The translations under genes were made by a program, and so were the position numbers. Shown here piece by piece: positions 34,159 to 45,710 of a DNA stretch of 64,000 nucleotides; the stretch's first letter is position 1; the number at the start of each line of letters is the position of its first letter. The stretch lies in NCBI GenBank assembly GCA_932294295.1, contig OW028580.1:28714896-28778895 (forward strand). The letters run 5' to 3'. The notes beneath the pieces are model-generated. The model searched no databases. It saw only the letters and a list, made by a program, of their open reading frames with translations, and had not been told where the DNA came from. Source of the stretch: Alitta virens (lineage: Eukaryota; Annelida; Polychaeta; Phyllodocida; Nereididae).

Positions 34159-35169
34159 CTAATAAATACAATCCAGATAATACTGTTTTTGGGATGGTCT
34201 TAATAGGGAGGTAAAATACTATGGAAATGATACACTATTATATACGGTGTAAATGGCAGTTTTTGCGGCTTCAAATAATAAAAAAGAGAAAAAAAATAAC
34301 CACATATTTCATTTGGTAATTGATAATCTTGTGCTTTTAAGGTTATACAAATATGGTGAGGTTTCTATGCTGTCATAACCTTAACTAACATACCCACTGA
34401 ATATGTCATATTTGTAGCTACACCATCCATACTACCACAGCCTGGCTCTACCCTTAAGTTATGCCATTTATGCTCTGAAAGGACAAGGGTATTATCAATA
34501 TAGCAGGGAGTGGCATAGCAAATACTTTACTTAAGTGTTTCTGTCATATTAACGGCCAAAGTGGGGCCTTAGCTGCGACCCTTAGCTTCTGGCCAATCCA
34601 TACAATGTTTCCCGGTGTCTGAGAGCTGGATGCGGTTGTCTCTTTAAGTGACAGTTCGGTCTTGTGCGAGTAGCAATGCTGTCATTGTTGTGAAATAGGG
34701 CAGTTTGTAGCCTTTTGTATATATGGTTTAAGTACAGTTAAGTATAGTTAAAGTACAGTATATAACTATATAATTCTTATACTTTACAATGGAAGATAAA
34801 TTATAAAGTCAAATGAAATGTTAAAATATGATTTCACCAGACAAAAAGCTACAGGAATTTAAAGCTTATAAATCACCATACTATTCTATTCTATTCTATT
34901 TTCCAGTAGGTCAGGTGGAAATATAATACTCCAGAACTTGTCCTCTGCTAAATAAAGTTTCTACATAAGATAATAATGGATTTTTGGCCTTAATCACTCA
35001 TAAAAGAAGCATTTATTCTGATAAATGTCAGATGCAACGAAAGATAATTGGATTGAATATAAATGAAAGACAATTGGATTGAATATAAATACATACAGGA
35101 ATATAAGACCTAATAACAGGCAGACAATTCATATATTCAATTATGTAGAATAAATAGCTTCCGTGCATA
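34159..35169. other. No gene recognised
   Basis: A short TTAAGACCAC-like remnant near 34190. (CTATT)n at 34882-34903. Duplicated GACAATTGGATTGAATATAAA at about 35040-35090. Confidence 0.35.
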
Positions 35170-35470
35170 GTTTTGGGCTAAATGAAGTGATTTTGCATCT
35201 TTGGGATTTTGAATTAATTCGTACATTGCATTCCCTAATCTCTTTTATATCCTGTTAATTCCGATGCAAATTCTGCCAAATATTTTTGCCAACTAAACTC
35301 CGCCAGAGAAAAATCTGTGCAAATTATGCAAGAAAAAAACTTGCATTGCCTTCCTAATTACATTAAAAGCCCATGTAATTCTTCTTCGCTTGATTAATTT
35401 TAATCGTCGCCACCTGAGGTCTCTGGAAGTGAATGTTTTTGAAAGAGGAAGGGTTTTGGAATTGATTGGG
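35170..35470. promoter_or_regulatory. Candidate conserved non-coding element (POU/homeodomain motif cluster)
   Basis: Contains GATGCAAATTCTG (octamer-like), ATTTTGCATC, AATTATGCAAG, several TAATTA/TTAATT cores and a CACCTG E-box in about 300 bp, without open coding frames. The density recalls developmental enhancers. Function is inferred from composition alone. Confidence 0.3.
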
Positions 35471-35521
35471 CATATCGTTATTGGTGCATGGTTGATATTC
35501 ATGGTTCTGTGCTGAGGGCTA

Positions 35522-35990
35522 ATATCTTTATTTCTTGCTTTCTTTCTTTCTTTCTCTTTCTTTCTCTTTCTTTCCTTTTTTCTTTTGGGACCATGTTTTA
35601 GCATTCTCTCAAGGCTTTCTTTTTTTTATAACAAGCTTTCTTTCTGCTGCGTAACTCCCTGTCCAACTTTCTTCTGTCTGTCTGTCTTTCTTTCTTTTTC
35701 ATTTTTTCTTTCCACCGTTTTTCCTTTCTTTATTCTTTATTCTTTCTTTATTCTTTCTTTCTTTCCTTATTTCTACCTTTCTTTCTGTCTTTACTTATTC
35801 TTTCCTTCATTCTTTCTACCTTCTTTCTACCTTCTTTCTTTCTTTCTACTTTCTTTCTCATTTATTTATTTTTTCCTTCTTTCTGCCTTTCTCACTTGTA
35901 ACATTCTGTATTTGATAGCTTACTTTCTTACTTTCTTTCTGTCTATTTGTCATTCTAGCATACTTTCTTTCTATCCAACTTTTCCCTAGA
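35522..35990 (+). repeat. Degenerate (CTTT)n polypyrimidine tract
   Basis: About 450 bp dominated by CTTT, CTTTC and CTTAT runs. The 134-codon frame over it is an artefact of composition. Confidence 0.9.
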
Positions 35991-36678
35991 TTTAGTTCTA
36001 TCTATTTGTCATTACCATTTGATTACCCCCACAACTCTTCTTTATCTAACTGCAACTGGTGTATCTTTTTCCTAATTATGTTTTTCTGTGAATTCTTCAC
36101 TATCCAATGTCCCTTTTTGTCTGTGTGTTTATCTGTCTATAAGTCTGTGACTGCCAGTGACAACACGACCACTCCATTCCTTGATCTACCGGAAATAGAT
36201 TACAAACCCCACTTCCGGCCGATAATTACGTGATAATATCAATCATCAGATGGCAGATTAAAAACCATATTCCCAACATAATTACAATATCGATGATAGC
36301 ATAATTGGTTTTTGTAGCCATGTAATGAAAAATTTTCCTATCAGTAACAAGCATCTATCAGGCTCTCAAGCATATAATTCTGTAGCCAAAAATGGAAGCA
36401 TTAGAAATAAATAAAACGGGCATGACAATGTTATTATGATTCGGGTTTTGATGGGAATTGATTCATGTCATGTAAGTTGTTATCACAACACACATGGAAA
36501 ACCCCTTTTGTCCAACTATTTGTTGTTAGTTGTGAATGTGGTCTGAAATGATAGGAAAATGTGACTTTTTTTTTTTTGTTTATTTTCTTGCGTCATGGGA
36601 GTTAAGTTTCAAATATTAAATGCAAAAAAACAAAAACATTTTATTCGTTATGAACGAATATAAATTTTACCCAATACA
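35991..36678. other. Non-coding, possible conserved element 36160-36310
   Basis: 36220-36300 carries GATAATATCAATCATCAG, ATGGCAGATTAAAAACC and ATTACAATATCGATGATAG, homeodomain/PBX/GATA-like words. No gene. Confidence 0.3.
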
Positions 36679-36936
36679 GTTAGTTTCATTAAAAACGGCC
36701 CATCAAATTGAATATAGACAAAGCTGTCATAGCTGGCTACTCAAAACCTGATCTAAAAGCGCATATTTATGATATACCAGAATAATTTCTTACATTTACT
36801 AAGGTTTATATTTATTTAGAGATAGATGTAAGCCAATTATTAGCTATAGAAGTGGACCGAAGCAGCTGGCTTTAGCATGTTTTGACCACAGCCAGGTACA
36901 GGTCGCTACAGACCGCTAGAATTGACCGTATTTTAA
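36679..36936 (-). repeat. Inverted pair G, right copy
   Basis: Partner of 31301-31556, lying 5.1 kb away. It could be long terminal inverted repeats of an old element or a separate inverted duplication. The interval between holds only SINEs and simple repeats. Confidence 0.75.
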
Positions 36937-37527
36937 CAAACTAACTGTATCCGTGTACACATATATATTTCTTTAAGTAAATACATGCATGGCATGGTTT
37001 TATCGCTATTTATTTACGATAGTCACACACTATTTATATGACAATTAGTTGAAAACGTTTATTTCCTAAATTTTTTATTCTTTTTCTAAACAAATTTCCT
37101 ATTTAACAACTAGTAATAATATAATTTTGACCAATACCATTTACCTTCCAAAAAGTCTTCATAAGGCTTGTACTAAGGTCTGCCTTATAACATGCTAAAG
37201 CCCAGAGTAGCAATGTTTATTTCTGCTAAGACTGATTAGTGGTAATAAAAACAGTAAGAGCCCATAAAGTGAGAATAAAACAAACATTTCTCCGGTTAAC
37301 AGACTGTAGGAGGGCTTGAATATTGAAGAGTTTAGTGTCACCGAGTGCACAGCGCAGTTGGTGGTCTGCAGGGCACTGACCTATGTGGACCAACTCACTT
37401 TAGTGCAGCCCTTAAAGGAAAGGTCTTGCATGTTTTAATACCTTGACAACTGTCTAATGATGACCTTTGTAAAAAAAAAATTACAAACAGAGGCATATGT
37501 GATGAAAATTGATATCTACCCAAATTA

Positions 37528-37835
37528 GCAGCTGGCTGGCCTATTGGTTAAAGCATCTGCCATTTCCACATTGGCCAACTCTGCTGAAGGGCCCGGGATC
37601 GATCTCCGGCCTGCGGGCACTCTTCATGATCCCAGCTGGATGTTGTTCAGATGAGACGTTAAATTGGCGGTCCCTTGTACTCAGTGTTTATGCTGAGGCA
37701 AGTAAAATATCCCTCCCATGGGGTAAATGTGTAACATGGGTGGATTCCTCCTCTCTCTCACCTCCCCAATCAACCCTCGATAGCAGAAAGAACTTGCCTT
37801 AGAGGGCTGAATTTTCAACATCTATCTATCTACAT
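37528..37835 (+). mobile_element. tRNA-derived SINE, near full length, with (CTAT) tail
   Basis: A box TGGCCTATTGG (37537-37547), B-box-like GGGATCGATCTCC near 37595, then the shared body (CAGCTGGATGTTG, GTTAAATTGGCGGT, CATGGGGTAAATGTG). It ends near a CTATCTATCTAC tail at 37820. Confidence 0.75.
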
Positions 37836-38340
37836 GCAAAAGTTACCAAAAACCTTTATCAACACAAAACCTACAATATATTCTTTAGTCAGTACTAGCT
37901 CTTATAAATGTCTTCATTAATCCATCTGAAATATTAGTAACATTGTATCGAGAATAGATTTAACGAGACATTATTACGATTCTCCAAATTAATGGCTCTT
38001 CACACCAAGATTCAAGGTTTTTGAATCTCATTTTGTGCTAAAAATTATGCTGAAAGAATTTGGCTTCCATTGTAAATTCCTTCACTGGCCCTGGCAGAAT
38101 CATTTGGCGCTAATAAAATTAAGCTTTTCTGAAATTTTACATAATTTGCATAACTGCTTTTAACAAGGATTGATGGAGACTGGAATCTGCAGCAAGGTTG
38201 AACCAAGGTTTTTGCCTAAATAAGGCCGAAAAGTGCCAATTACTACAAATTTGTCCCTCATGGACATTTCTATAAGTGGCAATTTGGTGTTTTTCAGAAG
38301 AAGATAGTATGTTATATTTGTGTGTGAAATTACTAACGTG
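37836..38340. other. Non-coding, no gene
   Basis: 38030-38160 is rich in AT words with ATAATTTGCATAAC (octamer-like) and may belong to a regulatory element. Otherwise nothing seen. Confidence 0.3.
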
Positions 38341-39783
38341 TATGTCAAGAAACGATGTGGAGTGAACGAGTATATCAAGAAACGATGTAGAGTGAACGAG
38401 TATATTAAGAAACGATGTAGAGTGAACGAGTATATCAAGAAACGATGTAGATTGAATGAGTATATAAAAAACAATGTAGAGTGAACGAGTATATCAAGAA
38501 ACGATGTAGAGTGAACGAGTATATCAAGAAACGATGTAGAGTGAATGAGTATATCAAGAAACGATGTAGAGTGAATGAGTATATAAAAAAACAATGTAGA
38601 TTGAACGAGTATATCAAGAAACGATGTAGAGTGAATGAGTATATAAAAAACAATGTAGAGTGAACGAGTATATCTCAAGAAACGATGTAGAGTGAATGAG
38701 TATATCAAGAAATGATGTAGAGTGAACGAGTATATCAAGAAACGATGTAGAGTGAACGAGTATATCAAGAAACGATGTAGAGTGAACGAGTATATCAAGA
38801 AATGATGTAGAGTGAACGACTATATCAAGAAACGATGTAGAGTGAATGAGTATATAAAAAAACAATGTAGATTAAACAAGTATATCAAGAAACAATGTAG
38901 AGTGAACGAGTATATCAACAAACGATGTAGAGTGAACGAGTATATCAAGAAATGATGTAGAGTGAACGAGTATATCAAGAAACGATGTAGAGTGAATGAG
39001 TATATCAAAAAACGATGTAGAGTGAATGAGTATATCAAAAAACGATGTAGAGTGAACGAGTATATCAAGAAATGATGTAGAGTGAACGAGTATATCAAGA
39101 AACAATGTAGAGTGAACGAGTATATCAAGAAACGATGTAGAGTGAACGAGTATATCAAGAAATGATGTAGAGTGAACGAGTATATCAAGAAATGATGTAG
39201 AGTGAACGAGTATATCAAGAAATGATGTAGAGTGAATGAGTATATCAAGAAACGATGTAGAGTGAATGAGTATATCAAAAAACAATGTAGATTGAACGAG
39301 TATATCAAGAAACAATGTAGATTGAATGAGTATATCAAGAAACGATGTAGAGTGAATGAGTATATCAAGAAACAATGTAGAGTGAACGAGTATATCAAGA
39401 AACGATGTAGAGTGAACAAGTATATCAAGAAATGATGTAGAGTGAACGAGTATATCAAGAAATGATGTAGAGTGAACGAGTATATCAAGAAACGATGTAG
39501 AGTGAACGAGTATATCAAGAAACGATGTAGAGTGAACGAGTATATCAAGAAATGATGTAGAGTGAACGAGTATATCAAGAAACGATGTAGAGTGAATGAG
39601 TATATCAAAAAACAATGTAGATTGAACGAGTATATCAAGAAACAATGTAGATTGAATGAGTATATCAAGAAACGATGTAGAGTGAAAGAGTATATCTAAA
39701 AACAATGTAGATTGAACAAGTATATCAAGAAACAATGTACAGTGAACGCATATATTAAGAATCGATGTAGAGTGAACAAGTAG
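38341..39783 (+). repeat. 30-bp minisatellite, about 48 copies
   Basis: Unit of 30 bp (GAGTATATCAAGAAACGATG plus TAGAGTGAAC) with recurrent variants: AACG/AATG/AACA, AGAG/AGAT, AACG/AATG before GAG, and an AAAA form. The period is divisible by three, so both strands show long repetitive frames (up to 287 codons on the minus strand), which are not genes. Confidence 0.97.
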
Positions 39784-40419
39784 AATTTTTTAATACCGTA
39801 GATTCAATTTCATATTCTTTTTATTTAGCAAAATAAACATGATAATACAAGAGGAAACATATGTATAATTACATTATAATATGTGAACAGAATTAATAAA
39901 TACTTTATATGCTAATAACTTTCACTTGGTGCTTGGAATAAACTTAATTTCACATAAAATTGGATTATTTGCTGTCAATATATCATGCATGTTTTAACGA
40001 CATTATAACGTAATACATATGTATGTTTTTATATACAATATCATCGGCAATGTCATGTTCACCAAAATACCAAACACTTCATACTGCTTTTTTTCAATTA
40101 TTGAAGAAACACTTCTCTTTGCAATGTTTGTGTCATTCACAGGTCAGGTCAGCCCCAGATATTTTTCCGCCCATCTCCAAATGACACAAGATGATGGGCA
40201 AGGTCCCCAGGGGGCGCCAGCTTGACAAATTACCTTCCCTTTCCCATCATCGCTCATTGTGGTCTGTCCATCTGCCTCAATTTCATCTTGTTCTGTGAAA
40301 TACTATATATTTGCGGTTGTGCAATATCGAGTTATTGTTTATTTTTCTATAATTGAACCTCTCTGAAAAGACTACCATTGTATGGGAATGTCTCAAGCCT
40401 AAACAGTTTATATGACAGA

Positions 40420-40581
40420 TGCCAAAGACAGATGTAATGATGAGACGATAAAGCTTAAGAGTCCAACCAATGTTACATTTACCCCATGGGTGGGGTCCTT
40501 TAAGGGCTGCAGCTTAGAGACCAAGTAAAGTGTACTACCAGGCGGCAGCCCGATGCTTCAATCATTGAGCCACCAAACTGC
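40420..40581 (-). mobile_element. tRNA-derived SINE
   Basis: Reverse complement has the head TTTGGTGGCTCAATGATTG and the body CCCATGGGGTAAATGT and CATCATTACATCTGTC. It is shortened in the middle. Confidence 0.65.
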
Positions 40582-40699
40582 AATTATATTATATTTGATC
40601 TTCAATAGACAAATACTCAAGCACCGCAGATGTCCATCTTTAATATTTTTGAATTATTAAAGCCTGATATTAAGGTTACACTCAAAAAGTAATGAGACC

Positions 40700-40945
40700 A
40701 CAACGCCTAACGGCCGAAACTTGCATTTATATGCTCAGTCCCAGGTTCGATACCAGTTGGTGGGGCGGGGCCTAAGTTGGGCTGATATTTCGTATTAGTA
40801 CACACAGTTCAGAAATACATGACAAGGAACAGGGCGTGGACTTAACATCTCATCAGTACGTCTGCCTCTGGCAGCTGGTCAATGTGTTCATGTAAGCTGA
40901 CTAAGCTGCAGGCCAGTGGCATTGAGACCTAGAACATTGAAAGCA
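40700..40945 (+). mobile_element. Composite of two SINE pieces
   Basis: 40720-40840 resembles the Gly-tRNA-like SINE seen intact at 45888-46073 (B box AGGTTCGATACC, then GGGCTGATATT and CAGAAATACATGACA). 40848-40945 is the 3' part of the main SINE family (CAGTACGTCTGCCTCTGG, GCTGACTAAGCTGCAGGCC). Confidence 0.55.
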
Positions 40946-41008
40946 CTGAAAATCTATTCAACACACCCGGATAAAAAATCACGATATATATTATATCTTT
41001 ACGATATA

Positions 41009-41923
41009 CAGGGTGGGGCCTAAAAACTTGCACTGGGCTTCTCCTTTTTTGGGATAGCTCTAGGTTACTCAAATGCTTATGAGGTCTTTTAAAGTTTTGC
41101 CACATTTAGTAAGGGGTATAAGCAATTGGTCAATGTGATATTTTTTATCTTTTAATGTCAGACAATATCAGTGTCTGAATTTTTGAGAGGGTGCATGCTG
41201 CAAGCCTTGTTCTGAGAAACACATGTCACAGAAGTCAGACTTCTGTCTGCTTGCAAGGTGTCTCTAGTTGCAGAAAAGTTTACAAATTAGAGATTTCCTA
41301 GTTAATACACCTCTGAAGCCACCAAAAATATAAGATTTGCAGAGAATCCTCCTTCAGTGTTTTCTATACATGCATATGTATACTATGGTATTAGATGATT
41401 AGATGGTTGGTTTCAGTTTTGATCCAGGAAGGTCATACAATTTAAACAGAGATATATAATGGTATTCCAGAGGGACATTCTGAATCTACAACTAATCTGG
41501 AAAAAATAACATGATTTTCAGGAAGATGGGCCAGTTAATAAGACAGAATCCAAAATGGCACTTTCCACCTCAAAGGTGTCAATGGTCTACCTTCTTATTA
41601 AAAATGAATCTATTTGTCCTATTTTTGGTGGCAAAGGTCAACAAAGGTGTCTGTAACACATCGGTATGATCAGTGACATAATCTAGTGCTTGTATAGCAA
41701 AGGCCCAGTTGAAAATGACCCGAAGGTGTGATAAGTGTGCATGTTTAGATCCATATTATCAATAATTTGTGAGGTAACAAGAAAATATATTAATAAAGAT
41801 AATTTAGGACTATAATTATTTTTTTCGTGTGTATGACTGCAGCTGCATGTGATGATTATCAATTGAGATAATAACAGAAGAGGTAGCAATAGCTGCTGGT
41901 GCAAGTTTTTATGCCGCACCCTG
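41009..41923. mobile_element. Non-autonomous Tc1/mariner-like element, 915 bp, TA target site
   Basis: Terminal inverted repeats of 25 bp with two mismatches: left CAGGGTGGGGCCTAAAAAC..., right (inverted) CAGGGTGCGGCATAAAAAC..., both continuing TTGCAC. TA flanks both ends, as expected for a TA duplication. No transposase is encoded; the internal 78-codon minus frame is not recognisable. It would be mobilised in trans. Confidence 0.75.
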
Positions 41924-42469
41924 TATATCTAGCATATCTATTTTTCGAGGTCACTCATGACTCTACCTTAAATTTAGGTTTTTGGTAGTTCTAATTTACC
42001 CACATTACCCACATTCTGTCTGGTGCAATATTTGACATCTCCAGTCTTTGACCACATATCTGAGAACAAAATGTCTAGATGCTGCAGCAACAAGCATACC
42101 TAGGAAGTTTGCACTCTCCTTTATAGCTGTCATCCTTATTCATGGCTTCTTTATGAGACTTTTCTGCTCATATAGAGCAGTGCTAGGTGCCAGTGAGGTC
42201 CCCTTGGTAACACCTTATGACAAACTAGCAGTTCGCATAGAGCATGTTGTTTCTGTGACTGTGTGAGTGTGTGACTGTGACCTTTAGATGTGAAATATTG
42301 TGACAGGTGGGGACATTGGTGAGCACATAGTACATACATAAATTATGTATTACAGTGAAGGTGGTGGGTTCTGTTACTGTTCATTAACCATGTCAATCTA
42401 GTAGGAACCGGACAATCATCAAATGATCTTAGAATAGGGGGCATTTACACATTTTTTAGACACCATTAT

Positions 42470-42620
42470 CATGGCCAAATGTGCCATGTGTGTTATCCAT
42501 GAGAAGGATAAACGCATGGAAAACGCATGGTTTTTAGCTAATTATAATGAGGCAAAAACCATGCGTTTTCCATGCGTTTATCCAAACGCATGGAAGACGC
42601 ACGTGGCACAATTGGCCATG
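42470..42620. mobile_element. Foldback MITE, copy 1 (151 bp)
   Basis: Near-complete palindrome beginning CATGGCCAAATGTGCCA and ending TTGGCCATG, with internal mirrored CATGGAAAACGCATGG blocks. The same length and about 88 percent identity as the copy at 56280. Confidence 0.85.
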
Positions 42621-42769
42621 TTTACAACTCCCATTTTCCCAAATAAATTATCTTATTCTAATAATGGCAGTGGTGAACGATGTTTAAGATCAACGACTTG
42701 AATATTTTTTTGATAAGCTTTCATTAAGGTATGTGTATATATGTATATTACTAAGGAGTGGGATCCATA

Positions 42770-42905
42770 TATTAATCCATCTATCGATCCCTCCATCGAT
42801 CCATCCATTGCTACATCGAAACGACCATCAGTCCATGCATTAACATATCCATCAATACATCCATCGATACATCAATCCAACAATACATTCATTGGTACAT
42901 CTATG
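42770..42905 (+). repeat. Degenerate (ATCC/ATCG)n repeat
   Basis: Imperfect CCATC(G/A)AT(C) runs. The frame across it (PSIDPSID...) is an artefact. Confidence 0.7.
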
Positions 42906-44239
42906 AGTGTAAATCATACCTTAGAGTTTTCCTCCTTAGGTACATGTAAAGACACTTGTAATATAAAATCGTCAGCATGATATTTGCAAGCTTACTCCTG
43001 CCATGCATAAACTCACTTTTTCCAAGCCGTAAATTACAGGAGAGAGCTTCTTAAGCATGCAAATGCCTTGTCTGTCTTCTTGCTTGGTGGAGGCAAGTTG
43101 ACCTTTCGGATCAAATGGAACATGCTCTTCGACCATGTACTTCACACATGGAACATGTGCAAAAGCAGTCTGATCTGGTTTAAAAGGACAGGCAGGTGAT
43201 CTGGAAAAGGGCAGTTTGGGGCAGCCTGGTTTTATTGTGTAAAAAGAAAAATCTCAATCTGTAAAATGTGACGCTGCAATTTTTCTGAGATGGCAGTTAC
43301 GTGTTTGTTTAAAGGTGTACTATAAAAATATAATGTTTGGTATTCATAACAGGTTGTTGGATAATCTGGAAGAAAAAAATCAGTTGTTTGGTGCTTAGCT
43401 ACATTGTTAAATTGTAGCTTTGGTAAATAGTAAACTGGCAGTTGGTGCTCCGGAAAAGCAATTAGTAACGCTCTAGAAATCAACTTCTAAAGTATATTTT
43501 CGAAATTATGTTTTGCTTTTTGTGTAATAATAACACGTATGGTAGTCTGTATTCAGTCGAACATCAGTTTAAATGTCTACAGAAGCTTCAATGAAAATTT
43601 GACAAACGACTTCTGCTATCCTGGGGAAACTGTTTTGTCATACCTTGGAGCCTGCTGTAAATTCTGACCCTTAAAGACAGTATTTCATCATTCAACACAG
43701 TCCAGAAACTGCTGTTGCAAGATAAGGTATTATTTACAAGTTCCTGTCATCTCTCGCCCTTTCTTGTTTTGCTTGAGGAACCGATTAATTTTAACTCCTT
43801 GCGTTATATTATTCATTCTTGTAGGATGTACCAAATCTAGGAAGTCTACCTGTGGGTTATGAATGCAAAACTTCAGCCCTCAAAGACAAGTTCTTAAGAG
43901 TGAATACTGAGTGTTTTACCATTCCTGGTACTTGAGAAATAATCTTTCAATTTTTGGACTCTGATAATTTAATTAATGACTCTGTTAAATGTTTATAACT
44001 TTATCTTAACTTTTCTTTTCCTGTATAATTCCTAAAGGTAAGTGTTAACAATTATCAATAGGTCAGTGGTTGAAGTCCAGGCTAGCTTAGTTGAGACTCT
44101 AAATTCTTTTGTATAAGTGAGAGTATCACACAAACAAAAGAAAATTATGAACCATACGTGATAAACAGGCAAAGTGGTTTGCCAGCCTACCTAGCTCAGC
44201 TTTAACGAGGACCAAGTGAAAGATAAACTTGCCTACTGA
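42906..44239. other. No gene recognised
   Basis: Non-coding with short frames only. Confidence 0.35.
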
Positions 44240-44410
44240 TGTAAGTCATTCCTATGAGATGTTAAATTGGCGGTTCCCCGAATTTGGGGTGTATTCTGCG
44301 GCAGGTACACAGTAAAAGAACACCACCCATGGGCTAAATGTGCAATATGGTGTAGAGTCCAACCTCATCACTGCCTTTTGCGGCTGTAAATAGCAGGAAA
44401 TATGAGACAT
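44240..44410 (+). mobile_element. tRNA-derived SINE body, head degraded
   Basis: Shows GAGATGTTAAATTGGCGGT, ACCACCCATGGGCTAAATGTG and GAGTCCAACC, matching the main SINE family. Confidence 0.6.
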
Positions 44411-44765
44411 TGAGAAAAAGATTATTCTTGTTAAATAATTTTTTTTGCAATATGCACATGTTCAGTGATTGCATTTTATAACTTCTTAGTATTTTCATTG
44501 ACCATTCTTATTCCAATTTCTTTCATTTCTTTTCAATTTACACCAATTTCGTTTCCTCTAAATGACTAGAATTCATATGAACCCAAGCAATAAGAGTCAT
44601 ATGAAGAGCCGTTACGTAACCTCTTGAACCGCGCCTTGTCCTGCGTCGCAGTGTGTCAGGGGAAATGCTTCCTCAGCGAAAAACCTTATCTATATTTCCA
44701 CCGGGTGGGTCAATAGCAAGACCACAGCCTCCCAATGATTGAACGACCATTTAAGGTAGTGTCAT

Positions 44766-44779
44766 GTTGCCATGGCAAC
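44766..44779. promoter_or_regulatory. Palindromic RFX X-box GTTGCCATGGCAAC
   Basis: Perfect palindromic X-box in a locally GC-richer patch (44600-44860) that includes CTTGTCCTGCGTCGC. It could be a promoter-proximal region, but no transcript start is demonstrable. Confidence 0.4.
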
Positions 44780-44904
44780 CAGAACAACAGCGACACCTTA
44801 CGGGGAAGGGGAGGAGTGACAGCGGATTGCATTGGCAGGGCTAAACATAAGGGTTTCCTTAGAAGCGTCCTGAGCCCCTACCATTCTGGGCTATTCCAAG
44901 CTGC

Positions 44905-45090
44905 AGTTTAACATTGCTATCAAGGTCACTTGATATCAAAATCCCCTCGATATTTAGACCACGTCTATTTGTCCTAAATCCATAATTACAATATACTACT
45001 ATGTGAACTTGTACCAGAAGTAAGACATCATCGATTCTAAGACCTTTAATGATGCCTGAAGTGGTCTTACTGACAGAGTTCCACTGTATT
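44905..45090. mobile_element. TTAAGACCAC-family MITE, diverged
   Basis: Facing motifs TATTTAGACCACGTCT and GTGGTCTTACTG, ending GAGTTCCACTGTA. Confidence 0.45.
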
Positions 45091-45710
45091 AAGATCAACA
45101 GAGCTTAAGATAAATTGGACTTTAGCACAGAGCTGTAGGGTGTCCAACTGGCTGGTCATTTTGGTTCAAAGGGATCTGGACAGGCGGACAAGCAGATGGA
45201 ATTAACGGTGTGACACTTCTAAGATTGTAGGTATGGGTTGGATAGGTGACCCCTGGGTTACACCTTTTATTTAAGGCACCAATTCTGGCTATACAAGAAA
45301 GAAACAGACCTAGAAAAAAAAAAACATTTCCATTTAAATCCTGTTTTTCCAGTTCAAGCAAATGACAAATAATAAAATGAAATAAAAAATAGAATAATTC
45401 ATTAAGGTAAAGACATTAAAAAATCTGGTGATAAACATTCTGACAGCAGTTATAACAGCCTTCCTTAACAGAGGATTTGGGTTTGATTATCAAGCACAAC
45501 AGCAAACAGGAAGCATATGAAACAATATCCTGTTTTAGGGTTTTTCTGTCTGTGGAGATTTTGACAGGCAGGAATAATTGAATTCCATATTGAGTATCAC
45601 CCTGATGGCAGATGAAAGCAAGTACAGGAAAACAATTTGCCGTGGTTTGAAATTGCTACCTTTGCTGTTCAGCAATTTGTTGAATAGTTTCTGAAGGTCT
45701 TTTGATGTGA

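Larger units (their letters stand above)
39784..41008. other. Non-coding with SINE copies and a GC-rich patch
   Basis: 40140-40290 is conspicuously GC-richer (CCCCAGGGGGCGCCAGCTTG) and contains a CTCF-like core at about 40189-40203. SINE copies are listed separately. No gene. Confidence 0.35.

Noticed and set aside
35585..35989. 134-codon hydrophobic protein
   Set aside because: Phe/Leu/Ser-rich reading of the CTTT tract.
38160..39735. Minus-strand frames of 212-287 codons
   Set aside because: Readings of the 30-bp minisatellite.
38341..39783. CRISPR-like array
   Set aside because: Repeats are contiguous without unique spacers; this is a minisatellite in an animal genome.
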